NCBI GenBank assembly: GCA_016209665.1
Contig: JACQVT010000124.1
Coordinates: 1 to 7,194, forward strand
Direction: 5' to 3'
DNA length: 7,194 nt
Source: Planctomycetota bacterium
Lineage (GTDB): Bacteria > Planctomycetota > Phycisphaerae > UBA1845 > PWPN01
Of the stretch, positions 1-5,861 are shown in pieces. The position numbers and the translations under genes were made by a program. The stretch's first letter is position 1. Each line of letters begins with the position of its first letter. Below the pieces are notes generated by a model. It was not told the DNA's origin, did no database searches, and saw only the letters and a list, made by a program, of their open reading frames with translations.

Positions 1-817
1 GGCCGGCGTATTGGGCCATGCTGGGCGCGCAGACGAATGTGTACTGCTGGAGCTTGGTCATTTCCTCGATCAAGAACGGCGGACCGGCGGCGTAGCCCAG
101 CCGCCAGCCGGTCATGCCGTAGCTCTTGCCGAAGCCGCGGAGCAGCAGCGTGCGGTGGGGGGCGCAGGTCAACGGCGCCGGGCAGGGAGCGTCGTAGGTC
201 AGGCGCTTGTAGATCTCGTCGACGAGGAGGATGACGTTGTGCCGCTCGGCCAGTTCAGCGGCTTGGCGGAGTTCCTCGGCATCAAGCACAACACCCGTGG
301 GATTGCTCGGCGTGGCGACTACGATCAGCTTGGTCCGATGGGTGATGGCAGCCTCAAATCGATCAAGTATAAACCTGAAATCTGGGTAGGTGTCAATGAG
401 TATTGGAACGCCGCCGACGAGGCGTACAGCATGTTTGTAGATAACGAAGTAGGGGTCGCCGAGGACCACTTCGTCGCCGGGGTCGAGCAGAGCCATCAGG
501 GCGAGCAGGATCCCGCCGGACACGCCGGACGTGATCAGGACCGGCGGCGAGCAGCCGTTTTCCGCCTGCAAATCCGCGGCGATGCGTTCCCGCAGGGCGG
601 GGATGCCCTGGGTCACGGTGTAGCCGTTGCGTCGGTCCTGGATGGCGTCAATAGCGGCCTGCCGGACCGACGCGGGAACATCATAGTCCGGCTGGCCGAT
701 GGAAAAGTTGATGGGGTCCTCGAGCTTCGCCGCGAGGTCGAACACCTTGCGAATGCCGCTGGCGTCGACGCCGCGGCTGCGGGCGGACAGAAAACGCTCG
801 GGACGCAGATCGGGCAT
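1..817 (-). CDS. Class I/II PLP-dependent aminotransferase (aspartate aminotransferase-like), N-terminal 272 aa, C-terminus outside the window
   Basis: The product is a fold-type I, pyridoxal-phosphate aminotransferase of the aspartate aminotransferase/AlaT-like group. It would move an amino group between an amino acid and a 2-oxo acid in the cytoplasm; the substrate cannot be read from the sequence. The start MPDLRPERFLSARSRGVD is followed by the substrate-side motif FSIGQPDYDVP (about 38-48) and the YTVTQGIPALR segment (66-76). Next come NPTG (172-175), DEIY with cofactor-contacting Asp and Tyr (200-203), and GFGKSYGMTGWRLGY, in which Lys231 is the expected Schiff-base lysine. About a third of a typical 390-aa enzyme is missing past the left edge. 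The ATG at 817 gives the usual N-terminal length, but no strong Shine-Dalgarno precedes it. It lies 136 nt downstream of the small basic protein gene, so it may or may not share its transcript. Codons for residues about 123-155 are markedly AT-richer than the rest, yet the protein stays a normal aminotransferase there. Confidence 0.93.
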   Translation of the reverse strand, partial: MPDLRPERFLSARSRGVDASGIRKVFDLAAKLEDPINFSIGQPDYDVPASVRQAAIDAIQDRRNGYTVTQGIPALRERIAADLQAENGCSPPVLITSGVSGGILLALMALLDPGDEVVLGDPYFVIYKHAVRLVGGVPILIDTYPDFRFILDRFEAAITHRTKLIVVATPSNPTGVVLDAEELRQAAELAERHNVILLVDEIYKRLTYDAPCPAPLTCAPHRTLLLRGFGKSYGMTGWRLGYAAGPPFLIEEMTKLQQYTFVCAPSMAQYAG

Positions 818-953
818 TTCAGCAGGCCTGTCGTACCGGATCCGTGACAGAATCGGCGGTAGGGGGCAGGACCAAGGCAGCTCGTGGCCGTTCCTCCGCC
901 GCCCGCCAAGAGAGGATGCGCCAACCAGTTGACGCGGTCCTCTGGAACGATCG

Positions 954-1208
954 TCACTTCTTCGCGGGAGCGGCGGGAGCGGCTGAGGCCGCGGCCGCAG
1001 CGGCAGTGCCCTCAGCGCCCTCTTCCTTCTTCTTGGTCTTCTTGCCGACCTTCAGGTTGCGGTTGGCGACCTTGGGCAGGCCGAAAGGGCTCTTGCCTTC
1101 CTCCCAGCTTTCCTGGTCCTTGAGCCGTGCGATCCGTTCCGCCCGAGTCAGGACGTTGCGGTGGCGGGTCAGTGCGTTGGCGGCCTTGAGCGAGCGATCC
1201 ATGGACAT
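954..1208 (-). CDS. Small basic protein of the Chlamydiae/Verrucomicrobia/Planctomycetes family (TIGR04137-like), 84 aa
   Basis: This short, highly basic protein matches my memory of the PVC-superphylum small basic protein family: MS-x-D-RSLK near the start, then RHRNVLTRAERIARLK (16-30), WEEG (35-38) and FGLPKV (42-47). After that core comes a lysine patch (VGKKTKKK, 54-61) and a low-complexity Ala/Pro tail (about 68-82) ending in KK. The molecular role is not known to me. Its size, charge and conservation suggest binding to RNA or the ribosome, which is inference. The ATG at 1208 is preferred because family members begin MS-; the ATG two codons later is possible. A GAGG lies 11 nt upstream, rather far. 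It starts 8 nt after the stop of the SPOR-like membrane protein gene, so the two are almost surely co-transcribed. The alanine-rich tail appears to be a lineage-specific extension of the shorter core. Confidence 0.9.
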   Translation of the reverse strand: MSMDRSLKAANALTRHRNVLTRAERIARLKDQESWEEGKSPFGLPKVANRNLKVGKKTKKKEEGAEGTAAAAAASAAPAAPAKK

Positions 1209-1216
1209 AAAGCACG

Positions 1217-2101
1217 TTACCTCTTCTGGATGAGCGGGCTGGCAAAACCGTATACGGTCAGGCCGGCCTGGCCCAATTCCTTTCGACAATCCTTACCGAG
1301 GGCTTTGACCTGGGCGGCCAACCGTTCGCATTGGTCGCGCTGGCCGGCGACGCTGAAATCGAAGCCGGCCCGGGACACCAGGCACAGGTCGTTGTCCTTC
1401 GTCTGGTACAACATGGTCTGAATACCGTGAGTCGAGGCGAGCCACTGTTGCACGTGCTCGGCTGATTTTCGATGTCCAGCGTTATAGGTATCCAAGACCA
1501 CATAGTGGAGTCCGGGCGTGAGTCCCTCGCTCTGGCCGGCGGCGGTGGTGCCCCCGGTGCGGGCGGTGGCCTCGCCGCCGCTGCCCGTTGGTGGCGGGCC
1601 CATCCGGTCGGGCGATTCGAGGACGGACGGATTCGGCTTGCCGGCCAAGACGTCCGAGAGCGAATCGTTCGCGCCCTGGCCGACGGCGGGGCCGCTGAAT
1701 CCCCGGCCCAACTGGAAGCCGACGATCAACAGGACAAGGAGGATGCCGCCGACCACGCTCGCCTGGACCGGGTTGAGCGAAATCCGCACCAGGCCGGACT
1801 CCACGCGAAAAACCGGCGGTCGAGGCTGCTCTTCGGGCGGCCCCAGCAGCACTTGTGATTCGCTCGCCGAGACCGGCTCCGTGGCGGCCGGCCAATTTGG
1901 AGCGTCGGGCCGGCTGGCGGTTGGCGGCTGGGCAGGCTCGGTCGCCGTCGGGGGCATTGCGGGGGTTTCGGCCGCCCGAGCCGGCGGCTGCTCCGATGCA
2001 GTGCCCAGACGCTTCCACCATTTCGGCACGCTCAGCTTGCTGGCATTCCGCTGCCTGTTGATCACTTCGAACAGGGCGGGGGAGTATTTCGATTTGGCCA
2101 C
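1217..2101 (-). CDS. Single-pass membrane protein with Pro/Ala-rich linker and SPOR-like C-terminal domain, 294 aa
   Basis: I recognise no named family, but the architecture is clear. A short conserved-looking N-terminus, MAKSKYSPALFEVINRQR, is followed by a basic/Trp segment (KWWKRL, 27-32) and a Pro/Ala/Glu-rich disordered region (about 36-98). One strong transmembrane helix follows (about 114-133, VVGGILLVLLIVGFQLG), then a Gly/Ser/Pro linker (about 134-196). The C-terminal domain (about 197-294) starts LHYVVLDTYN and contains AEHVQQWLAS, IQTMLYQTKD and CERLAAQVKALGK. This beta-alpha-beta pattern resembles SPOR domains, which bind denuded peptidoglycan at division sites. The N-terminus is likely cytoplasmic and the SPOR-like domain outside the membrane; that topology is inferred. 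The start is GTG, backed by an excellent ribosome binding site 5 nt upstream. A candidate promoter lies about 70 nt upstream. The small basic protein gene follows within 8 nt. Confidence 0.72.
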   Translation of the reverse strand: MAKSKYSPALFEVINRQRNASKLSVPKWWKRLGTASEQPPARAAETPAMPPTATEPAQPPTASRPDAPNWPAATEPVSASESQVLLGPPEEQPRPPVFRVESGLVRISLNPVQASVVGGILLVLLIVGFQLGRGFSGPAVGQGANDSLSDVLAGKPNPSVLESPDRMGPPPTGSGGEATARTGGTTAAGQSEGLTPGLHYVVLDTYNAGHRKSAEHVQQWLASTHGIQTMLYQTKDNDLCLVSRAGFDFSVAGQRDQCERLAAQVKALGKDCRKELGQAGLTVYGFASPLIQKR

Positions 2102-2106
2102 GGGCC

Positions 2107-2112
2107 ACCTCC
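2107..2112 (-). promoter_or_regulatory. Ribosome binding site (GGAGGT) for the SPOR-like protein gene
   Basis: On the minus strand a full GGAGGT core sits 5 nt before a GTG codon. This fixes GTG at 2101 as the start, in the absence of an ATG at the natural N-terminus MAKSKYSP. Confidence 0.75.
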
Positions 2113-2169
2113 GGACCAGTTACCGGGCGGGAGTCGCCATCCATGACGTCTGCCCGACCCGGACCCCAT

Positions 2170-2197
2170 AGGATAGCGTTTTTCCGGCCGGGTTCAA
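2170..2197 (-). promoter_or_regulatory. Candidate sigma70-type promoter for the SPOR-like/small basic protein operon
   Basis: Read on the minus strand, TTGAAC (2197-2192) and TATCCT (2175-2170) are separated by 16 nt, each matching four of six consensus positions. They lie in the 180-nt gap after the condensing-enzyme gene, with the -10 box about 70 nt upstream of the GTG start. The local AT-rich run beside the -10 box supports melting. Evidence is by motif only. Confidence 0.4.
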
Positions 2198-2281
2198 CCT
2201 CGCTGAGCCCCCCCACCAGACGTCCCATAATGCATGTTATGTTGCGTTGGGCGTTGTTGGGGCGAAATGGGGCTTGGCCGG

Positions 2282-3634
2282 CTACGGTGCATCCAGGATC
2301 ACGGCCGCCACGTGGCCGCCGAACGCCAGGGATGTCTTGAGGATTGGACCGGGGCCGATCCGGGTCGGCTGTGTCGGCAGGTACAGCGGACCAAGCAGCG
2401 GGTCCGGCTCGGTCAGCGTGGCATTGGGCGGCAGGAGTCGATCCGCGACCGCCCGCACCGATAAGGCCAACTCCACCGCGCCGGCGGCGCCCAGGAGGTG
2501 GCCCAGTGCGCCTTTGAACGACACGGCAGGCACCTCAGCGGCCCGGTCCGAGCAGGCGGCACGGATGGCGGCGGCCTCGACGAGGTCGTTGGTGACGGTT
2601 CCGGTTCCGTGGGCCTGGATGGCGGTCAGATCCGCGGGCGAGATACCCGCGTCGGCGCACGCTCGTCGAATCGTCCGGGCCAGGGGGGTTCCATCCGGGC
2701 TGAGCTGAGCCAGACCCGCGGGATCGGTGCCGGCGGCGCAGCCGCGGATTCTCGCGAGCGGCCGGACTCCGCGACGGCGGACGGAGGCGGCGGTTTCGAG
2801 CACCAGGACGGCGGCCCCCTCGCCGATGGCGAAACCGCGGCGCTGGCGGTCGAATGGCCGGCACGCCCAGGCGGCCCCCCGCACCGCATCGACCGGCGCC
2901 AGCACGCCCATCTGTCGAAACGCCGCGAACCACAACGGGTGCAGCGAAGCGTCGCTGCTGCCGGCGATGGCGGCGTCGGCCCGCCCGTCGCGGAGGTGCT
3001 GAACGGCCCGGATGACGGCCAGCGTGCCGGTGGCGCAGGCGGCCACGGTGGCGTGGGCTCCGCCGGTGACGCCGAAACGGTCCGCAAGATGGCGGGCGGG
3101 CGCGTCGGGACTAACACTATAAACCAGGTAAAGAAGGTTTATACCTCCATTTAGATCTTCAAGGTTGTAGTTCCCTATGGAGGTAATAGATCCACGATTA
3201 GAGTCTATAGGAGTGTTTTGGGGGTAGAGGCTTTTTAATCTTAGAGGAGTTTTATAACTCTTTTCAGAGCTAATAGGCAGTATGCGGGCGAGCCGGGCGA
3301 AGGTCAGGACGCCGCCCTTGCTGGTGCCGAAGGAAACGAAGCCGCGGGCGGAATCGACGGGTGGATGGTCATGGCCGAGCCAGTCGGCCTGGGCGAGGGC
3401 TTCATCGCCGGCGGCGACGGCGAGCTGGCAGACGCGATCGGCGGCCTGGAGGCCGGCGGGTGGGGCGAACCCGGGCACCGCGCCGGCGGGCGCTACCCCC
3501 CCACCGGTGATTTCGGGGTCGGTCGCTTCGGCAACAAACCGGTCGCCGGCGGCCAGGCCCCGCCAACCCGGCTCGACGCCGCATCCGGCGGGCGAGACGA
3601 TGCCGATTCCGGTGACGTAAATGGCTTCGGACAT
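2282..3634 (-). CDS. Beta-ketoacyl-ACP synthase (FabF/KAS II-type condensing enzyme) with AT-rich in-frame insertion, 450 aa
   Basis: This is a thiolase-fold condensing enzyme that would join an acyl unit to malonyl-ACP by decarboxylative Claisen condensation in the cytoplasm. It starts MSEAIYVTGIGIVSPAG. The full Cys-His-His triad and lysine are visible: Cys200 in VAACATGT, His342 in AHGTGTVTND, Lys374 and His379 in FKGALGHLLGAAGAVE. RPFDRQRRGFAIGEGAAVLVLE (259-280) is the typical FabF core. The C-terminal glycine loop reads AFGGHVAAVIL, not the usual GFGGTN. The enzyme is about 40 aa longer than E. coli FabF between the first GG and the catalytic Cys, caused by an AT-rich stretch at residues about 117-175. 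The ATG at 3634 was chosen because it begins the canonical VTGIGIVSP strand and lies 2 nt after the bioB stop; longer upstream readings are shadows. It may be a general fatty-acid enzyme or serve a special chain, such as a biotin precursor. Confidence 0.9.
   Translation of the reverse strand: MSEAIYVTGIGIVSPAGCGVEPGWRGLAAGDRFVAEATDPEITGGGVAPAGAVPGFAPPAGLQAADRVCQLAVAAGDEALAQADWLGHDHPPVDSARGFVSFGTSKGGVLTFARLARILPISSEKSYKTPLRLKSLYPQNTPIDSNRGSITSIGNYNLEDLNGGINLLYLVYSVSPDAPARHLADRFGVTGGAHATVAACATGTLAVIRAVQHLRDGRADAAIAGSSDASLHPLWFAAFRQMGVLAPVDAVRGAAWACRPFDRQRRGFAIGEGAAVLVLETAASVRRRGVRPLARIRGCAAGTDPAGLAQLSPDGTPLARTIRRACADAGISPADLTAIQAHGTGTVTNDLVEAAAIRAACSDRAAEVPAVSFKGALGHLLGAAGAVELALSVRAVADRLLPPNATLTEPDPLLGPLYLPTQPTRIGPGPILKTSLAFGGHVAAVILDAP
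3110..3286 (-). repeat. AT-rich in-frame insertion with inverted repeats inside the condensing-enzyme gene
   Basis: About 170 bp here has 38 % G+C by hand count, between flanks that are far more GC-rich. It encodes residues about 117-175, rich in Ser, Asn, Lys, Ile and Tyr with AT-ending codons (AGA, TTA, ATA, AAA), unlike the Ala/Arg/Gly-rich host. Two inverted repeats are exact: TATAAACC at 3118-3125 pairs with GGTTTATA at 3136-3143, and TACCTCCAT at 3142-3150 pairs with ATGGAGGTA at 3177-3185. A weaker hairpin is GAGTT/AACTC at 3247-3260. Of the three minus-strand frames only the host gene's frame stays open. I see no target-site duplication. The edges are approximate, set where base composition shifts. 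It may be a palindromic element like the in-frame Rickettsia RPEs, a foreign patch, or an assembly artefact. Confidence 0.6.
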
Positions 3635-3636
3635 GG

Positions 3637-4725
3637 TCAGCCGACGGCGGCGACGACGGGCAGGGGAATACGACGGGCCGCAGCCCGATGACCGGTGGTC
3701 GCCGAGTGAGCCTGTGGCCCCCCTACCGTTGCGGCCCCGTCGCCGTAGCCCTCCAGGACCAGGCCGAGGTCGCGGACCATTTGGCGGTCCTCCTCGGCGG
3801 GCCGGCCATAGGTGGTCAGGTAGTTGCCGATGAGGAAGCTGTCGGCGCCGGCGTAAAAAATCCAGCTCTGCAGGTCGCGGAGGTTGCGTTCGCGGCCGCC
3901 GGCGATTTTGATCTCCTGCCGCGGCAGGCAGAATCGGTACACGGCGATGATTTTGAGGCACTCCATCGGTTCGAGGGGGTCGCTGCCCTCCAGCGGCGTG
4001 CCGTCGATGGGGATCAGGAAGTTGATGGGCACGACGTCGACGTCCAGGTCGCGCAGCTCGAACGCCAGGTCGAGCCGGTCGGTCCAGGTCTCGCCCATGC
4101 CGAAGAGAGCCCCGCTACAAACGCTAACGCCGGCCGCCTTGAGGTGCCGCAGGGTTCCGAGGCGTTCGTCGTAGCTGTGGGTCTTGATGATGTTGGGGAA
4201 GTGGCGGCGGGAAGTCTGGAGGTTGTGGTTGTATCGCTGCACGCCGAAGCGGGCGAGCCGGCGGGCCTGGTCGCCGTCGAGGATGCCCATCGACGCGCAG
4301 GTGCGCGTCAGGCCCTTCTCGCGGATTCGCTGGGCGACGCGGCCCCAGTGGTCGATCTCCTGATCGGTCGGGCCGTAGCCGCTGTTGACGATGCCGAAGG
4401 AGTCGGCGCCGCTGGCGGCCGCCTCCATCGCCGCCTGGACCACTTGGTCGGGATCGAGGATCGTCAGGCCCCGGACGTGGGTCTTGAAATGGGCCGACTG
4501 GCTGCAGAAGCCGCAATCCTCGCTGCAGCGGCCCGTCTTGGCCGAGACGATGCTGCAGCAGCGGACGGCGCTGCCCACGAAATGTTCGCGAATGCGGGTG
4601 GCGCCGCGAAACAGGTCGTGCAGCCAGGGCTGTTCCAGGCCGGCGAGCCACTCCGCCTGCGAGCGACGGATCGGTTCACCCGCGATCACCTGATCGGCCA
4701 GGGCCGCGATTTGTTGTGGGAACAT
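3637..4725 (-). CDS. bioB: Biotin synthase (radical SAM), 362 aa
   Basis: BioB inserts sulfur into dethiobiotin, the last step of biotin synthesis, using S-adenosylmethionine and an auxiliary Fe-S cluster. The radical SAM motif is CSEDCGFC (Cys67, Cys71, Cys74). Other family signatures are YNHNLQTSRRHFPNI (165-179), VCSGALFGMGET (202-213), INFLIPIDGTPLE (234-246) and AGGRE (275-279). Candidate auxiliary-cluster ligands are Cys143, Cys203 and Arg278. The residue matching E. coli Cys97 seems to be absent (DSFGIVNSG, 108-116), while an extra Cys57 sits in RCCSIVSAKTG. The last 30 or so residues are a low-complexity tail. The ATG at 4725 has AAGGTGG just upstream and gives the standard N-terminus; the open frame extends further but without homology-like sequence. 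The gene ends 2 nt before the condensing-enzyme ATG, implying translational coupling. No bioF, bioA or bioD is in the window. Confidence 0.96.
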   Translation of the reverse strand: MFPQQIAALADQVIAGEPIRRSQAEWLAGLEQPWLHDLFRGATRIREHFVGSAVRCCSIVSAKTGRCSEDCGFCSQSAHFKTHVRGLTILDPDQVVQAAMEAAASGADSFGIVNSGYGPTDQEIDHWGRVAQRIREKGLTRTCASMGILDGDQARRLARFGVQRYNHNLQTSRRHFPNIIKTHSYDERLGTLRHLKAAGVSVCSGALFGMGETWTDRLDLAFELRDLDVDVVPINFLIPIDGTPLEGSDPLEPMECLKIIAVYRFCLPRQEIKIAGGRERNLRDLQSWIFYAGADSFLIGNYLTTYGRPAEEDRQMVRDLGLVLEGYGDGAATVGGPQAHSATTGHRAAARRIPLPVVAAVG

Positions 4726-4802
4726 CTTCCACCTTCCATGCCAACAGAGAACGGCCGCCGGACGCCGGGCAGTGGCAAACCCACTCCAAACCCCGAAATC
4801 CG

Positions 4803-4819
4803 ACCGGCTGGAAGCCCGT
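4803..4819. repeat. Palindromic intergenic repeat (ACGGGCT-TCC-AGCCGGT type)
   Basis: In the 157-bp gap between the 107-aa membrane protein gene and bioB, one strand reads ACGGGCT TCC AGCCGGT, a 7-bp stem with one mismatch and a 3-nt loop. Similar GGCTGGAAGCC-type extragenic palindromes are, as I recall, abundant in planctomycete genomes. It would form a hairpin in the bioB leader or act as a weak terminator for the upstream gene; neither is proven. I see no convincing promoter elsewhere in this gap. Confidence 0.45.
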
Positions 4820-4882
4820 CCCACACGGGTTTGGGGACAGGCTAACTCCACAGTCCGACCGACCCGGTCGCCCGCTTCGGGA

Positions 4883-5206
4883 CTACCGTTCACGCCGAGG
4901 AGCCGCCGGCCGCGGTTGGCCCACCCGCTGCAGCGGCGCGAGGTCCAGTTGCTGGACGAGTTCAATCTGGCCGGCGGCCACGTTGAACCCGTAGACGTTC
5001 ATCCTTTGCTGGGCGGCCTCCACCACGAGCAGGAGTTCCGCGGTGTCATCCAGTTGGGCGGCGGAGACGATATAGTCTCCCGACCGCTCGTTCTGGCCAA
5101 GAGCCAGGGCCTGCTGAGGGGCGACGTTCTGGATGATGAGCAATGCCGCGAACAGGATGACCGTCGTCACGCTCAGCACGCCAATCGCGAAGTCTTTGGT
5201 CGTCAT
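4883..5206 (-). CDS. Small single-pass membrane-anchored protein, 107 aa, paralogue of the preceding gene product
   Basis: I recognise no named family. An N-terminal hydrophobic helix (about 5-26, DFAIGVLSVTTVILFAALLIIQ) is either a signal anchor or an uncleaved signal. It is followed by APQQALALGQNERSGDYIVSAAQLDDTAELLLVVEAAQQRMNVYGFN and a Pro/Arg-rich end. The soluble part is probably outside the cytoplasmic membrane. The upstream 97-aa product has the same plan: one helix, then PQALAQALARSGEYILVCA, then D-x-x-YLL-x-x, so the two are tandem duplicates that have diverged. The sequence after SGDYIV resembles short beta strands, as in a single blade of a repeat protein, but that is guesswork. 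ATG 5206 is preferred over the GTG four codons earlier because GAGG lies 6 nt before it. The gene follows its paralogue after 59 nt. Confidence 0.75.
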   Translation of the reverse strand: MTTKDFAIGVLSVTTVILFAALLIIQNVAPQQALALGQNERSGDYIVSAAQLDDTAELLLVVEAAQQRMNVYGFNVAAGQIELVQQLDLAPLQRVGQPRPAAPRRER

Positions 5207-5265
5207 CTGCGTCCTCACGCGGGCGGTTGCAGCCCACCTCGTGTCCTTCGAGCATCAAGCCGCCG

Positions 5266-5559
5266 CTATCCGCCGAAATCCCGGACGAGGTCTCGGGTGT
5301 GCAGGTGCGTCACGCGTATGGGATCACCCGCCGCCCGCGGGAACGTCGAGCGGAAGGCGTGCAACTGCCGGGTCCGCAGATCGAGCAGGTAGATGGCGTC
5401 GTTGCTCTGTTCCGCGCGGGCGCACACCAGGATGTACTCGCCGCTTCGGGCCAGGGCCTGGGCGAGGGCCTGGGGCGGGGTGTACGAACCCAGCATCAGG
5501 ACCGCGAGCAGGAACAGGTTCAGGCCCACGAGCAGAATGATCGCGATTCGTTTGGTCAC
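5266..5559 (-). CDS. Small single-pass membrane-anchored protein, 97 aa, paralogue of the following gene product
   Basis: The family is unnamed to me. The N-terminal helix (about 4-24, RIAIILLVGLNLFLLAVLMLG) is followed by SYTPPQALAQALARSGEYILVCARAEQSNDAIYLLDLRTRQLHAF. The end is charged, VTHLHTRDLVRDFGG. The pattern SG-(E/D)-YI(L/V) followed by strand-like LLDLRTRQLHAFR recalls a quinoprotein or beta-propeller blade, in which an observed quantity is reported by a short strand pair, but a lone blade does not fold as a propeller. The start is GTG, supported by GGGGAGGG nine nt upstream. It lies 39 nt after the 64-aa gene and 59 nt before its paralogue, so the three small genes probably form one operon reading from the promoter near 5862-5889. 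Confidence 0.72.
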   Translation of the reverse strand: MTKRIAIILLVGLNLFLLAVLMLGSYTPPQALAQALARSGEYILVCARAEQSNDAIYLLDLRTRQLHAFRSTFPRAAGDPIRVTHLHTRDLVRDFGG

Positions 5560-5598
5560 TCGACTGTCCCTCCCCGGATTGGGGATCAGCGGTGGTCG

Positions 5599-5793
5599 CT
5601 ACTCCAGCTTGGACCGCTTGGCGGGCTTGAAGGCCACGACGAGACACGCCACGACAAAGATGGCGGTGATCAACCACAGGATGCCGGTCGACTTGTCGTC
5701 GCCGGCGCGGGAGGAGGGGTCCACCTTCAATTGCTGGGCCCACACGTGTCCGGCCGTCATCAGTATGCCCACCATCCACGAGATCAATCGCAT
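5599..5793 (-). CDS. Small membrane protein with signal peptide and C-terminal membrane anchor, 64 aa
   Basis: No named family is apparent. The first 18 or so residues (MRLISWMVGILMTAGHVWA) form a signal peptide with a likely cleavage after VWA. A short polar stretch follows, QQLKVDPSSRAGDDKSTG. A second helix (about 37-54, ILWLITAIFVVACLVVAF) then leads to a basic tail, KPAKRSKLE. The likely topology is an extracytoplasmic loop with a cytoplasmic positive tail. ATG 5793 is chosen over upstream ATGs because GGGAGA sits about 7 nt before it and it gives a clean signal peptide. It heads the small-membrane-protein cluster, and its leader contains a palindromic repeat. Proteins of this form often act as small partners or stabilisers of membrane complexes, but no partner is visible here. 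Confidence 0.7.
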   Translation of the reverse strand: MRLISWMVGILMTAGHVWAQQLKVDPSSRAGDDKSTGILWLITAIFVVACLVVAFKPAKRSKLE

Positions 5794-5820
5794 CAGGCGT
5801 CTCCCGTGCGTGCAGATGAA

Positions 5821-5840
5821 GGCGGGCAAGGATGCCCGCC
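5821..5840. repeat. GCGGGCA/TGCCCGC palindromic repeat, copy 1 (perfect 8-bp stem)
   Basis: GGCGGGCA and TGCCCGCC flank a loop AGGA, an exact 8-bp inverted repeat, followed by CCCCAATC. It falls in the predicted 5' leader of the 64-aa gene, so its RNA hairpin might affect translation or transcript decay. Confidence 0.7.
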
Positions 5841-5861
5841 CCCCAATCCGCGCCGGCCACC

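Noticed and set aside
11..847. Plus-strand open frame of 278 codons at the left edge
   Set aside because: It runs opposite the aminotransferase, whose motifs (NPTG, DEIY, PLP-lysine) are complete and in frame on the minus strand.
3110..3286. An intein or intron in the condensing-enzyme gene
   Set aside because: About 59 codons is far too short for an intein, and no splicing motifs or catalytic RNA core are visible; the frame is simply continuous.
3635..3961. N-terminal extension of the condensing enzyme to an ATG at 3961
   Set aside because: This part is Arg/Pro-rich, lies within bioB in another frame, and the normal protein begins at MSEAIYVTGIGIVSPAG.
3688..4845. Long plus-strand open frame of 385 codons opposite bioB
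   Set aside because: It is antisense to a clearly conserved radical SAM enzyme, and its product is Ala/Gly/Val/Asp-rich with no recognisable motif, as expected for a shadow in GC-rich DNA.
4726..4965. N-terminal extension of bioB to 4965
   Set aside because: Sequence before MFPQQIAALADQV is unlike BioB and overlaps the spacer and the end of the next gene; a good ribosome binding site precedes 4725.
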